This document shows positions 16,284 to 24,962 of a DNA stretch of 34,337 bases, one piece after another. The position numbers and the translations under genes were made by a program. Source of the stretch: Sandarakinorhabdus sp. (lineage in GTDB: Bacteria; Pseudomonadota; Alphaproteobacteria; Sphingomonadales; Sphingomonadaceae); contig JAIMJL010000025.1 in NCBI GenBank assembly GCA_020693225.1, positions 1-34,337 of the forward strand. Direction: 5' to 3'. The notes beneath the pieces are model-generated. The model saw only the letters and a list, made by a program, of their open reading frames with translations, ran no database searches and was not told the origin of the DNA. The number at the start of each line of letters is the position of its first letter. The stretch's first letter is position 1.

Positions 16284-16844
16284 TCATCGGGCCGGGGGAT
16301 CGACCGCCGCATTGTCCCATGCACCGGGTGCCAGCCCGTCGAGCGTCCATGGCCCGATGCGCCAGCGCACCAGCCGCAGCGTGGGGTGGCCGATGGCGGC
16401 GGTCATCCGCCGGACCTGCCGGTTGCGGCCTTCGGTGATGGTGAGGCGGAGCCAGCAATCGGCGACGGTCTTGCGCTGGCGGATGGGCGGGTCGCGCGGC
16501 CACAGCATTGGCGGATCGATGCGCTCGGCCTCGGCCGGGCGGGTGGAGCCGTCGGCCAGCAGCAGGCCGGCGCGGATGTGCTGCAGCGACTCGTCGGTGG
16601 GCAGGCCCTCGACCTGCACCAGATAGGTTTTGGCAAGCTTGAAGCGCGGATCGGCGATGCGCGCCTGCAGCCGGCCATCGTTGGTGAGCAGCAGCAGCCC
16701 CTCGCTGTCGCGATCGAGCCGACCGGCCGGATAGACGCCGGGCAGATCGATATGATCTGAAAGGGTCTGACGCACCGCGCCGGACCGCAGATCGGTGAAC
16801 TGCGACAGCACCCCGAATGGCTTGTTGAAGCGGATCAGGCGCAT
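16284..16844 (-). CDS. rluE: 23S rRNA pseudouridine synthase, RluE/RsuA family
   Basis: A 186-residue pseudouridine synthase without the S4 domain of RsuA/RluB, as in RluE (which modifies U2457 of 23S rRNA in Escherichia coli). It has FNKPFGVLSQF near the start, AGRLDRDSEGLLLLTNDG with the catalytic Asp (about 43-46), KTYLVQVEG and the C-terminal EGRNRQVRRMTAAIGHPTLRL (quoted in part). ATG 16844 begins MRLIRFNKP, at the family's usual start. The much longer ORF-track version (521 aa) extends over antisense sequence of the hydratase. It is divergent from the enoyl-CoA hydratase gene. Confidence 0.9.
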   Translation of the reverse strand: MRLIRFNKPFGVLSQFTDLRSGAVRQTLSDHIDLPGVYPAGRLDRDSEGLLLLTNDGRLQARIADPRFKLAKTYLVQVEGLPTDESLQHIRAGLLLADGSTRPAEAERIDPPMLWPRDPPIRQRKTVADCWLRLTITEGRNRQVRRMTAAIGHPTLRLVRWRIGPWTLDGLAPGAWDNAAVDPPAR

Positions 16845-17006
16845 GGCTGCCGGCCCTGCGCGCTGCGGCAGGGGTCGCTCCTGTCTGTTTGCACAGATTG
16901 GCGGCATGGGTGCGATAGACCAGCGTTTGGCGATACTGTTGCATTGCATCGGCTGCCTGGCTGCTGCAGGGCAAAGCGGCCAAACGCGAACCGGGAGACG
17001 ATCATC

Positions 17007-17810
17007 ATGGCCTTTGAGCACATCCTCTGGAGCGAGGACAAGGGCGTTGCCACGCTGACCATCAACCGGCCGGAGCGGCTGAATTCGCTGAACACCGAAG
17101 TGATCGCCGAGATGATCGAGGCGGTGGACAGCATTCGCGATGGCACCTGCGGCGCGCGCTGCCTGCTGTTGACGGGGGCGGGGCGGGGCTTTTCCTCCGG
17201 TGCCGATCTTTCGGCTTCCGGCGGGGCGGGCGGTGCCGTGGGCAAGGGCCCGATCGATGCCGGAAAGGTTCTGGAAACGCATTTCAATGTGCTGCTGGAG
17301 CGGCTGTTTGCCTTGCCGGTGCCGTTTGTGACCGCGGTGAACGGGCCTGCGGCGGGGGCGGGCTGTTCCTATGCGCTGGCCGGGGATATCGTACTGGCCG
17401 GGCGCTCCGCCTATTTCCTGCAGGCGTTTGTGAACATCGGGCTGGTGCCGGATGTGGGATCGACCTGGATGCTGCCTCGGCTGGCCGGGAAGGCGCGGGC
17501 GCAGGCGATGATGATGCTGGGCGAGCGCATCCCGGCCGAGACGGCGGCGGAGTGGGGCATGATCTACAAGGTGGTGGACGATGCTGCGCTGATGGACGAG
17601 GCGATGGCCGTGGCGCAAAGACTTGCGAACGGGCCGACCAGGGCGCTGGCGTTGATCCGCTCCGGCATCCGCGACTGCATGGACAAGAGCCTGACCGAGG
17701 GGTTGATGGTGGAGCGGCGCAACCAGATGGTGGCAGGGCGCTCGGGCGACTTTGCCGAGGGGGTGATGGCGTTTCTGCAGAAGCGTCCGGCGGCGTTTAC
17801 GGGCAAATAG
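17007..17810 (+). CDS. Enoyl-CoA hydratase/isomerase (PaaG-like)
   Basis: A 267-residue crotonase-fold enzyme. The oxyanion-hole motifs are visible: GRGFSSGADLSAS (about 54-66) and NGPAAGAGCSYALAGDI. GLVPDVGSTWMLPRLAG carries the Asp used by PaaG-type isomerases in place of the second hydratase Glu. Such enzymes isomerise ring 1,2-epoxyphenylacetyl-CoA or shift enoyl-CoA double bonds in fatty acid and aromatic degradation. ATG 17007 has GGGAG 7 bases upstream. The flavin reductase gene follows 37 bases later on the same strand. Whether the substrate is aromatic or aliphatic cannot be settled here. Confidence 0.88.
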   Translation: MAFEHILWSEDKGVATLTINRPERLNSLNTEVIAEMIEAVDSIRDGTCGARCLLLTGAGRGFSSGADLSASGGAGGAVGKGPIDAGKVLETHFNVLLERLFALPVPFVTAVNGPAAGAGCSYALAGDIVLAGRSAYFLQAFVNIGLVPDVGSTWMLPRLAGKARAQAMMMLGERIPAETAAEWGMIYKVVDDAALMDEAMAVAQRLANGPTRALALIRSGIRDCMDKSLTEGLMVERRNQMVAGRSGDFAEGVMAFLQKRPAAFTGK

Positions 17811-17847
17811 CCTTGCAATCTTGCGGACGGGCGGGTTGAACGCGCGC

Positions 17848-18312
17848 ATGACCGATCACCGCCCCCTTCGCGACGCCTTTGGCTGCTTTGCCACCGGCGT
17901 TACCATCGTGACCAGCTTCGACTCCGCCCGCGCGCCGGTTGGCTTCACGGCCAACAGCTTCACATCCGTGTCGCTCGATCCGCCGTTGCTGCTGGTGTGC
18001 CCGGGGAAATATGCCTCCAGCCTGCCGGCGATCCGCGCCACCGGGGTGTTCGGGGTAAATGTGCTGTGCGCGTCGCAGAAGGCGGTGGCGGAGCAGTTTG
18101 CCATGCGCGGGGTGGATCGCTTTGCCGTGGGCGACTGGGTGGAATCGGAATCGGGGTTGCTGCTGCTGGAAGGTGCCTGTGCCAATTTCGCCTGCACGGT
18201 GGTGGAGGAAGTGGATGCCGGCGATCACCTGGTGCTGATCGGCCGGATCGAGAGCTTCCGCTGTGCCGCCGACCGCGAACCGCTGCTGTATCTGCGCGGA
18301 GCCTATGCCTGA
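17848..18312 (+). CDS. Flavin reductase family protein
   Basis: A 154-residue flavin reductase-like domain protein (HpaC/RutF type). It has FGCFATGVTIVTS at the N-terminus and GFTANSFTSVSLDPPLLLVC (about 32-51), the FMN-binding core. FGVNVLCASQKAVAEQF and a C-terminal DHLVLIGRIESF complete the domain. Such enzymes supply reduced FMN or FAD to two-component monooxygenases using NAD(P)H. ATG 17848 gives MTDHRPLRDAFG. No separate oxygenase component is adjacent; the flavin monooxygenases later in the window are single-component types with their own Rossmann FAD domain. Confidence 0.9.
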   Translation: MTDHRPLRDAFGCFATGVTIVTSFDSARAPVGFTANSFTSVSLDPPLLLVCPGKYASSLPAIRATGVFGVNVLCASQKAVAEQFAMRGVDRFAVGDWVESESGLLLLEGACANFACTVVEEVDAGDHLVLIGRIESFRCAADREPLLYLRGAYA

Positions 18313-18379
18313 GGGACGCTGATCGGGGAACGCCTGAGCTCTCGACTTGTGCTACCTCTGGATTTGAGGGCCCAAAAAA

Positions 18380-18394
18380 TTCCGCGTGGTGGAT
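18380..18394. promoter_or_regulatory. Candidate IclR operator upstream of the TonB receptor
   Basis: TTCCG-CGTGG-TGGAT matches the TCCG-N5-YGGA pattern found at five other intergenic places near the iclR gene; 3 of 5 arm pairs are complementary. It lies about 146 bases before the receptor ATG. Inferred, not proven. Confidence 0.35.
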
Positions 18395-18540
18395 AAAATG
18401 TCGCACGTTGATGGGAAGTGGCCGACAACGCGATAGAGCGATGGTCGACGGCGTCGACCCGTCGGGGAAGGTGTCACATCGCGCGCAACACAAGGCCCGA
18501 TCGAGAGGCTGCATCGCGCCCCAGCAAAGGGGAATTCACT

Positions 18541-21114
18541 ATGCCAAACGCCATAACCGCACAGCGTCACGCCATTCTGGGCTCGGCATCCGTTGGCGCC
18601 ATCCTCTGCACTGCCATGCTAGGTTTCGCAGCGCCTGCCATCGCCCAGACTGGCACGGCCGCCAACGAAGACATCATTGTGACCGCGCGCAAGCGCGAGG
18701 AAGATATCCAGCGCGTGCCAATCGCCATCACGGCGCTGACGGCGTCTGATCTTGCCGCGCGCAACATCAGCAATTTCAACGATTTGTCCAACAGCACGCC
18801 GGGCATTGCGGTCACCTCGATCGCCGGCGGCACGTTGCAGACCATCTATATTCGCGGCCTGGCGCCGGCGAACACCGCCAATGATCTCAACGTGGAAGCC
18901 AATGTCGGCGTGTTCATCGACGGCATCTACCAGACCAGCCGCAACACGCTGGATATGATTTCGGTGCTGGATCTGGCGCAGATCGAAATTGCCAAGGGTC
19001 CGCAGAGCGCGCTGTTCGGCCGCTCCACCTTTGCCGGCGCGGTCAGCATTTCCACCGCATCGCCCACCGACACGCTTTCGATGAACGGCTCGGCGACGAT
19101 CGGCAACGACAAGGATTTCCGGGTGCGGGCCGCCATTTCGGCGCCGCTGTCGGACACGCTTTCGGTGCGGGTGGCCGGCGGCTGGCTGAGCTATGGCGGA
19201 TTTGGCGAAAATCTGGCCGACCCCGGTGACAAGCTGAACGGCACCGAGAAATGGGCCATCACCGCGGCCGCGCTGTGGCAGCCGACCGATGATCTGACGG
19301 TGAAGCTTGCCGGCTTCATCACCCGTTCGGAGGTGGAGATGTCGTCGGTGAGCCACACGCCGCTCACCAGCAACAATTGCGGCACGGTAAATGCGGCGAC
19401 CCGCCTGCCGACGCTGTTCTGCGGCGACCTGCAAGCCGAGCGGGTGGCCGATATTACCCCGGACATGCCGGTGACGACGGCAGAGAATCAGCAGGTCTCG
19501 CTGGATATAACCTGGCGTCGCGACGGCATTGCGTTCACCAGCGTGACCGGCTTCACCGCTTCGGACAACAGCACCTTCAACGACTATGACGGGTCTTCAC
19601 AAGGCGTGCAGTTCGGGGTGTGCGGCGCAGGGGTAGGCTGCTTTCCGTTCAGCGCCTACAGCCGCCTGCAACGGGTGAACCTGCAATCGATCAGCCTGGA
19701 GAAGGTGCGCACCTTCAGCCAGGAGTTCCGCATCCAGTCCGCTGGGGATTCGCCCTTTTCGTGGATTGCGGGCGCCAGCTATTTCAACTCCCGCGTTCCG
19801 TTGACGGCGGGGGGGATTGGAGCCGATCGCAATGGTCTCGCCGCCAATGAGCGGGTGGTGCAGGTGTCGCAGATCACACCGCCGCCGGCCACGGGATTTG
19901 GGGCCTATGATTTCGTTGCCAATCCTTTCCTCACCAACGACTGGAAGACCATGGGGCTTTCCAGCAGCTATTCCGCGGCGTTCACGCGCAACTTTTCCAT
20001 CTTCGGGGCAATTGGCTATGATTTCGGCCGCGTCCGGGTGAATGCCGAGGGCCGCTACAACAGCGACCAGAAGCAGGCGCAGGTGTTCTCGGTGAACAAT
20101 CCGCTGTCGCAACCCGGCTTCAACCAGCACATTGTGCCCGGAGACGTGCCGGAGGCGGGCGTTTTCCCGGTGGTTGGCCCGAAGTTCCGCAAGACCTTCA
20201 CCCACTTCGCCCCGCGCTTCACCGTGGATTGGCAGGCGCATGACGATATTTTCGTCTATGCGTCGGCGGCCATGGGGGTGCGTTCGGGTGGCTTCAACAC
20301 GGCCAACGCGGTCAGCGCCACCGGCATTCTGGCCGATGAAGTGGCTTACGGCGAGGAATCCAATTGGACCTACGAACTGGGCTTCAAGAGCGACCTGTTC
20401 GACAATCGCTGGATGCTGAACGCCTCGGTGTTCCATGTTGTGTGGAGCGATGCGCAGGTTTCCGGCTTCACGCAGAACCCGACGGCGGTTGGTGCCACGC
20501 GGATCGTGCAGAATGCCGGCGACATCAAGGCCACCGGCTTTGAAGTGCAGACGCAGTTTCGCTTCAGCGACCTGTTCGCGGTGGGCGGCAGCCTGACCTA
20601 TTCGGATCCGAAGTTTCAGGCGGGGGCCTATGAAGGCTCGCAGATTGCGCAGTGCGTGATCGGTACGGGCGCGGCCGCCACTGCGGCGCCGGGTTGCCCG
20701 CCGGTCATCCTGATCACCCGGGCCAATGGCCAGACGGTGGCGGTGCCTTCGCTGGAAGGCCTGCGTCCCTCGCGCGCCGTGAAGTTGCAGTGGAATCTGA
20801 ATGCCAGCCTTGCGGTGCCGATCAGCAACGAATGGCGGCTGGATGGACGGGTGGATGTGAGCCACACCGGCAACAGCTATTCCAACCTCATCAACACTGC
20901 GGCTTTCGGCGAACGTACGCTGACCAATCTGCGGATCGGCGTGAGCAATGATCGCTTCGGCATCGCGGCCTGGGTGAACAATCTGTTCGATGTGGAATAT
21001 GTGGCCAACTCGATCAACCAGCCCCGCGCCGGCATCCCGTTCGTGTTTTCGGTCGGGGAAAATTATCTCGGCGAAACGCGCCGCTTCGGGCTGACGGCTT
21101 CGTTCAAATATTGA
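18541..21114 (+). CDS. TonB-dependent receptor of the catabolic region
   Basis: An 857-residue outer-membrane transporter. The signal peptide (SVGAILCTAMLGFAAPAIAQ, cleaved near residue 36) is followed by the TonB box NEDIIVTARKREE and the plug (RVPIAITALTASDLAARN, IYIRGLAP, IEIAKGPQSALFGRSTFAGAVS). A large barrel ends in FGLTASFKY. The sphingomonad-type DIIVTARKREEDIQRVPIAI start is characteristic of receptors found next to aromatic-compound catabolic genes. ATG 18541 has AAAGGGG upstream. The ORF track starts earlier (18418) through non-homologous sequence. A putative IclR operator lies in its 228-base upstream region, linking it to the genes that follow. Confidence 0.95.
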   Translation: MPNAITAQRHAILGSASVGAILCTAMLGFAAPAIAQTGTAANEDIIVTARKREEDIQRVPIAITALTASDLAARNISNFNDLSNSTPGIAVTSIAGGTLQTIYIRGLAPANTANDLNVEANVGVFIDGIYQTSRNTLDMISVLDLAQIEIAKGPQSALFGRSTFAGAVSISTASPTDTLSMNGSATIGNDKDFRVRAAISAPLSDTLSVRVAGGWLSYGGFGENLADPGDKLNGTEKWAITAAALWQPTDDLTVKLAGFITRSEVEMSSVSHTPLTSNNCGTVNAATRLPTLFCGDLQAERVADITPDMPVTTAENQQVSLDITWRRDGIAFTSVTGFTASDNSTFNDYDGSSQGVQFGVCGAGVGCFPFSAYSRLQRVNLQSISLEKVRTFSQEFRIQSAGDSPFSWIAGASYFNSRVPLTAGGIGADRNGLAANERVVQVSQITPPPATGFGAYDFVANPFLTNDWKTMGLSSSYSAAFTRNFSIFGAIGYDFGRVRVNAEGRYNSDQKQAQVFSVNNPLSQPGFNQHIVPGDVPEAGVFPVVGPKFRKTFTHFAPRFTVDWQAHDDIFVYASAAMGVRSGGFNTANAVSATGILADEVAYGEESNWTYELGFKSDLFDNRWMLNASVFHVVWSDAQVSGFTQNPTAVGATRIVQNAGDIKATGFEVQTQFRFSDLFAVGGSLTYSDPKFQAGAYEGSQIAQCVIGTGAAATAAPGCPPVILITRANGQTVAVPSLEGLRPSRAVKLQWNLNASLAVPISNEWRLDGRVDVSHTGNSYSNLINTAAFGERTLTNLRIGVSNDRFGIAAWVNNLFDVEYVANSINQPRAGIPFVFSVGENYLGETRRFGLTASFKY

Positions 21115-21153
21115 GGCCAATGGGCGGCCTGCACCACAGCCCGGTGTGGCACA

Positions 21154-22398
21154 TTATTGCAGCGGCCCTGCTTGCGGAACGGGCGGCGCTTCGCCTGGTT
21201 GCAGCTTCAGGCCGCCAAGCACCAGGTTGGGCAGCATGCTGTTGTCCCACTCCAGCGTTTTTGGCGGGTTCGGGCCGGTGCGCAGGATGACGGTGCGGGT
21301 CTGCGGCGACACATAGACGACCTGGTTGCCGTTGCCGTCGAACAGGAACAGATCGCGATCCGGATAGGGCCGGGTGTGCAGCACTTGCGGGCCACCCTTT
21401 TCAGGGCCGGAAAAGCCGCGCCGCGCGACATAGCCTTCGCCCAGCCACAGCCCCATGCCGAAATGCGGGTTCTGTGGTGTGGGGGTGCGCATCTGCTGCA
21501 CAAAGCCCTGTGGCAGCAGCCGCTTGGCAGCCCACTTGCCGTCATCCAGCAGCAGCACCGCGAGCTTCAGCCAGCTTTCGGGGGGCAAGGTCATGCAGCA
21601 TCCGGAATGGGCCAGTCCGCCTTCGCGGTTGATCCAGATTTGCCCGCCCTCCGCGCCAAGCGGGGCCAGGATTTCGCTGCCGATGAACTCCGCATAGCGG
21701 CGACCTGTGGCGCGTTCGATCACCACGGCGACCAGCTCGGCGGTGGCGTTGTTATAGCCATAGTGCGTGCCGGGCGGATGGGTCAGCGGGTAATGATCGA
21801 TGATCTGCTGGCCATGATCGGGATCGATATAGGCGCGGTTGATCGGATGGTCCGGATCGGCGCTCACCATCTGCTCCAGCAGCCCGGAGCGCATGTCGAG
21901 CAGGTGGCGAACGCGGATCTCCGCCTTGGGGGTGCCCTTCCATTCGGGGATGAAATCGGCAACCGGCTGATCGACGGAGCGGATCGAGCCGAGCTGGATG
22001 GCGCGGCCGATGGCAATTGCGCTCAGCGGCTTGGACAGGGATTTCGATACGATCGGCGTGTGGCGGTCCGCCCCTTGCGGATACCAAGAGGCCTGCAACT
22101 TGCCGTTTCGCCATACGAGGAAGGCGCTGCTGGCATTGGCTTCGGCATAGGCGCGGGCCGCTTCCAGCGCGTCCGGGCTGATGCTGCGTTCGGCGGCGGT
22201 TGCCAGCGGGATCGGGCCGGGCCTTGCGGCGCCGCGCACCGCTTCCATCGGGGCATAGTCGGGGAAGATGCCACGGTTCTGCATGAGCGTGGCAAAGCGC
22301 GCCTGATAGATCGCTTCCCACTGTGGATCGCGCTCTGCCGCAGCCGGTTGGGCAGCGGTCAGCAACAACGCGAGCAGGGCGGAGCGGGCTGGGAGCAT
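21154..22398 (-). CDS. Secreted serine hydrolase (class C beta-lactamase / esterase fold)
   Basis: A 414-residue protein with a signal peptide (LLALLLTAAQPAAA, cleavage near 21). The beta-lactamase/penicillin-binding fold motifs are visible: Ser-x-x-Lys at S120-L-S-K123 within SKSLSK, and Tyr-x-Asn in YGYNNATAELVAVV. A C-terminal region includes FGMGLWLGEG. Members are esterases, amidases, lactonases or D-aminopeptidases acting in the periplasm. The start ATG 22398 gives MLPARSALLA, directly at the signal peptide. It lies 8 bases downstream of the small conserved gene at 22407-22916, so the two form an operon. Possible role: hydrolysis of an ester or amide substrate imported by the TonB receptor (inference). 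Confidence 0.88.
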   Translation of the reverse strand: MLPARSALLALLLTAAQPAAAERDPQWEAIYQARFATLMQNRGIFPDYAPMEAVRGAARPGPIPLATAAERSISPDALEAARAYAEANASSAFLVWRNGKLQASWYPQGADRHTPIVSKSLSKPLSAIAIGRAIQLGSIRSVDQPVADFIPEWKGTPKAEIRVRHLLDMRSGLLEQMVSADPDHPINRAYIDPDHGQQIIDHYPLTHPPGTHYGYNNATAELVAVVIERATGRRYAEFIGSEILAPLGAEGGQIWINREGGLAHSGCCMTLPPESWLKLAVLLLDDGKWAAKRLLPQGFVQQMRTPTPQNPHFGMGLWLGEGYVARRGFSGPEKGGPQVLHTRPYPDRDLFLFDGNGNQVVYVSPQTRTVILRTGPNPPKTLEWDNSMLPNLVLGGLKLQPGEAPPVPQAGPLQ

Positions 22399-22406
22399 CG
22401 CGCCGA

Positions 22407-22916
22407 TCAGTTTTTCGGCGGGCTGGTGTCGGTCCAGTTTTCCCAGTCGCGGGTGACGAATCGCTCGTCGATCAGTGTGCGCTGGAAGCAGATGCCGTCG
22501 CGGAACCACTGCCATGTGCGGGCGCGGTGGGTGCGGGCGTCGTTGTTCTGGATCATCTCGTAAAGCTCGAGGCCGGGCTCGTTCTTGCGCTCCCAGTAGA
22601 GGCAGGTGGAGCGGTTGAGATCGTCGAGCGTGAGCTCGGCGCACCAGCCTTTGATGAGGTCATTGTCCCAGCGCAGGCGACCGTCGCGGAAGTCGGCGGG
22701 AAAGTCGCGGATGTCGGTGCGACCATCTGGCCAGAAATAATAGTTGGTCTGATGGTAACGCTGGCTGCCGTCCGGATTGCGGATCAGCCGGCACAGCAGG
22801 CGCGATCGGTGTTCATCGACCAGCTTGCCGGTGCTGGCGTCATAATAGCGGTACCAGCCCTCCCAGACGCCTTCGTTGCTGGCGAGAATGGGCATGGCTT
22901 CGCTGATGCTGGGCAT
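22407..22916 (-). CDS. Conserved hypothetical protein, lipocalin-like beta barrel
   Basis: A 169-residue protein rich in aromatic residues and short beta-like segments: NEGVWEGWYRYYDASTGKLV near the N-terminus, then HRSRLLCRL, YHQTNYYFWPDGR, RLRWDN and RTWQWFRDG. The alternating pattern suggests a single-domain beta barrel (DUF3598- or lipocalin-like); I cannot confirm the family. There is no signal peptide, so it is cytoplasmic. ATG 22916 has GGAGA 7 bases upstream. ATG 22964 (MAIQSRSF...) also has a good AAGGTGG site and may be the true start. It precedes the serine hydrolase in one operon, divergent from the lyase gene, with two operator-like palindromes between. Confidence 0.75.
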   Translation of the reverse strand: MPSISEAMPILASNEGVWEGWYRYYDASTGKLVDEHRSRLLCRLIRNPDGSQRYHQTNYYFWPDGRTDIRDFPADFRDGRLRWDNDLIKGWCAELTLDDLNRSTCLYWERKNEPGLELYEMIQNNDARTHRARTWQWFRDGICFQRTLIDERFVTRDWENWTDTSPPKN

Positions 22917-23007
22917 GGCAATTTCTCCGTCCGGTGCCGCAAATGAGCGACTTTGGATTGCCATGCTAGCCACCTTGCAGGCTGCGGGAATCGCATCTTT
23001 GCAGTCT

Positions 23008-23022
23008 ATCCGATTGGCGGAT
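23008..23022. promoter_or_regulatory. Candidate IclR operator, perfect palindrome
   Basis: ATCCG-ATTGG-CGGAT is a perfect 5-bp-arm palindrome within CTATCCGATTGGCGGATGA, in the region between the divergent small-protein and lyase genes. Confidence 0.45.
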
Positions 23023-23069
23023 GAGCCGGAAGGCGCGGGCTGCGGATGCGCCCGGAGCAGCGCCTTTCC

Positions 23070-23084
23070 GTCCGCACAGCGGAC
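23070..23084. promoter_or_regulatory. Second candidate IclR operator, perfect palindrome
   Basis: GTCCG-CACAG-CGGAC has the same architecture (5-bp arms, 5-nt spacer) as the site at 23008. The two centres are 62 bases apart, roughly six helical turns, in the same divergent promoter region. Confidence 0.45.
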
Positions 23085-23166
23085 AAGCTTTTGCCGGGGC
23101 AGCCGGTTGCCGCCGGTGTAGCTGTAGTGCGGCTTTGAACTGCGGCTGCAAAGGAGCAAATGGCAG

Positions 23167-24033
23167 ATGGCAAACCCCGTGCTTCGCGCGAAGCTGGCTG
23201 AAGGCGCCTTCTTTGTCGTGCCCGGCATTCAGGACATGATTGCGGCTGTCGTTGCCGACAAGGTTGGTTTCGACATCGTCTATGGCACCGGCTTCTGGTT
23301 GACCGCCTCGGCCTATGGGCTGCCGGATGCCGGCATTGCCAGTTACAGCCAGATGGTGGACCGCATGGCGACCCTTGCCCGCACCACGAAGGCAGCGGTG
23401 ATTGCCGACGCGGACACCGGCTATGGCGGGCTTTTGAATGTGCACCACACGGTGCGCGGCTATGAGGAGGCCGGCGTGACCGCGGTGCAGCTGGAGGACC
23501 AGGAGTTCCCCAAGAAGTGCGGTCACACGCCTTTCAAGCGGTTGATTTCGGCCGACGACATGGCAGAAAAGCTGCGCGTTGCGGCGGACGCCCGGCGGGA
23601 TCGAGACAATCTGCTGATCATCGCACGCACCGATGCGATGCAATCCGAAGGCTTGGATGGTGTGCTGCGGCGGCTGGAGGCCTATGTCGAGGCCGGGGCG
23701 GATGTGCTGTTTCCTGAGGCGCTGACCAGCCACGAGGATATGCGAAAATGCTGCGAGACGTTCGATCTTCCGGTGATGGCGAACATGTCCAACGGCGGTT
23801 GTTCGCCGGTTCCAGAGGCATCGGTTCTGGCCGATATCGGCTATGCATTCGCCATCTACCCCTCGCTCACCAGCCTCGTTGCGGCGAGCGCGATGGAGCA
23901 GGCGCTCGTGCAGCTGAAAACGCATGGTATTGGACAGCCCGAAGGGCTGTTCAGCTTCCAGGAGTTCTGCACGATGATCGGCTTCGAGGAGGTGTGGGCG
24001 TTCGAGCGCAAATGGGCGCGGGACGGATTTTGA
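23167..24033 (+). CDS. Isocitrate lyase / PEP mutase superfamily enzyme
   Basis: A 288-residue TIM-barrel lyase. Mg-binding DADTGYGG (81-88) and the active-site KKCGH (116-120) with the general-base Cys118 place it among the lyase branch (methylisocitrate lyase, 2,3-dimethylmalate lyase, oxaloacetate decarboxylase), away from phosphonate mutases. It has VVPGIQDMIAA at the N-terminus and RTDAMQSEGLDG in the middle. It cleaves C-C bonds of 2-hydroxy-dicarboxylates to give a keto acid or glyoxylate. ATG 23167 follows AAGGAG at 10 bases. It sits immediately before iclR and downstream of two palindromes. The exact substrate is unknown; a role as a terminal step of the pathway is inferred. Confidence 0.9.
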   Translation: MANPVLRAKLAEGAFFVVPGIQDMIAAVVADKVGFDIVYGTGFWLTASAYGLPDAGIASYSQMVDRMATLARTTKAAVIADADTGYGGLLNVHHTVRGYEEAGVTAVQLEDQEFPKKCGHTPFKRLISADDMAEKLRVAADARRDRDNLLIIARTDAMQSEGLDGVLRRLEAYVEAGADVLFPEALTSHEDMRKCCETFDLPVMANMSNGGCSPVPEASVLADIGYAFAIYPSLTSLVAASAMEQALVQLKTHGIGQPEGLFSFQEFCTMIGFEEVWAFERKWARDGF

Positions 24034-24055
24034 TCACCGACTGACGGAATATTCT

Positions 24056-24070
24056 ATCCGCTTGTCGAAC
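24056..24070. promoter_or_regulatory. Candidate IclR operator upstream of iclR
   Basis: ATCCG-CTTGT-CGAAC shares the CTATCCG half-site with three other sites; 3 of 5 arm pairs match. It lies 78 bases before the regulator's ATG and could serve autoregulation. Confidence 0.35.
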
Positions 24071-24148
24071 AGATTTTCCTGTTTATGCCATGTTTCTGCA
24101 ATCTCCGGGTCACATTTCCCCCACCAGCCATAGCGAGGGAGAGGTTTG

Positions 24149-24934
24149 ATGGAGAAAGGCGTTCCGATCCGGTCGATCACCCGGTCGATCGCGGCGCTGA
24201 AGGCGATCAATCGCCACGGCTCGCTATCGATGATGGAGATTTCGCGGGCATCCGAAGTGCCCTACCCGACTGCGTGCCGGATCGTGCAGACGCTGCTGTA
24301 TGAGGGCCTCATCGAGATGGAGCCGTCGCGCAAGCGATACCGCCCGACGGCGCTGGTGCAGACGCTGGCACATGGTTTTCAGCATGACGATGCGCTCGTC
24401 ACCGTTGCGCGGCCGCATATCGTGGCGTTTACCAAGCGCGCCGGCTGGCCGGTTTCGGTGGCGATCCGGGTGGGGCGCAACATGATGCTGCGCGACAGCA
24501 CGCACGCCAATACCTCGCTCACCTTCGAGCATTATTATCCCGGCTTCACCCTGCCGATCCTGGAAAGCGCGTCGGGCAAGGTGTCGCTGGCCTATGCCGA
24601 CGCGGAAGACCGGCAGATGATCCTGTCGTGCCTGCGTGTCTCGGAGGAGTTTGATCTTGCCTATCTTGCAACCGCGCAGGCCAGCCTGGATGTGGAGCGC
24701 ATTCGCGCGCAGGGCTATGCCGTGCAGGGCCGCAACCATTTCAACCTGACGCCGGGCAAGACCTCTTCTATTGCCGTGCCGATCTTCCAGAATGGCGTGT
24801 ATCAGGCGGCGATGACGATGGTGTTCTTCGTGTCTGCCATGAAGCTGGACCACGCCCTGGCCACCTACCTGGACGATCTGAAGGCCACGGCGGACGCGAT
24901 CAGCGACGAACTGGGGCAGCGCGTGCTGCAATAG
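24149..24934 (+). CDS. IclR family transcriptional regulator
   Basis: A 261-residue DNA-binding regulator. The N-terminal winged helix-turn-helix (about 8-65: RSITRSIAALKAINRHGSLS, MMEISRASEVPYPTACRIVQ, LLYEGLIEM) precedes a GAF-like effector-binding domain with VSVAIRVGRNMMLRDS and the C-terminal GKTSSIAVPIFQNGVYQAAM, typical of MhpR- and PcaR-type aromatic sensors. ATG 24149 has GGGAGAGG upstream; an in-frame TTG 24146 is unlikely. It probably controls the surrounding catabolic genes in response to an aromatic or dicarboxylate effector. Candidate binding sites are listed separately. IclR members may activate or repress. Confidence 0.93.
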   Translation: MEKGVPIRSITRSIAALKAINRHGSLSMMEISRASEVPYPTACRIVQTLLYEGLIEMEPSRKRYRPTALVQTLAHGFQHDDALVTVARPHIVAFTKRAGWPVSVAIRVGRNMMLRDSTHANTSLTFEHYYPGFTLPILESASGKVSLAYADAEDRQMILSCLRVSEEFDLAYLATAQASLDVERIRAQGYAVQGRNHFNLTPGKTSSIAVPIFQNGVYQAAMTMVFFVSAMKLDHALATYLDDLKATADAISDELGQRVLQ

Positions 24935-24962
24935 GGCGCAGCGGTGGCACCGGCCGGTCGGG

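Noticed and set aside
19597-21120. 507-aa minus-strand ORF opposite the second TonB receptor
   Set aside because: Shadow ORF with His/Arg-rich composition and no motif.
21157-22563. 468-aa plus-strand ORF opposite the serine hydrolase
   Set aside because: Antisense shadow; the minus strand has the signal peptide and SxxK/YxN motifs.
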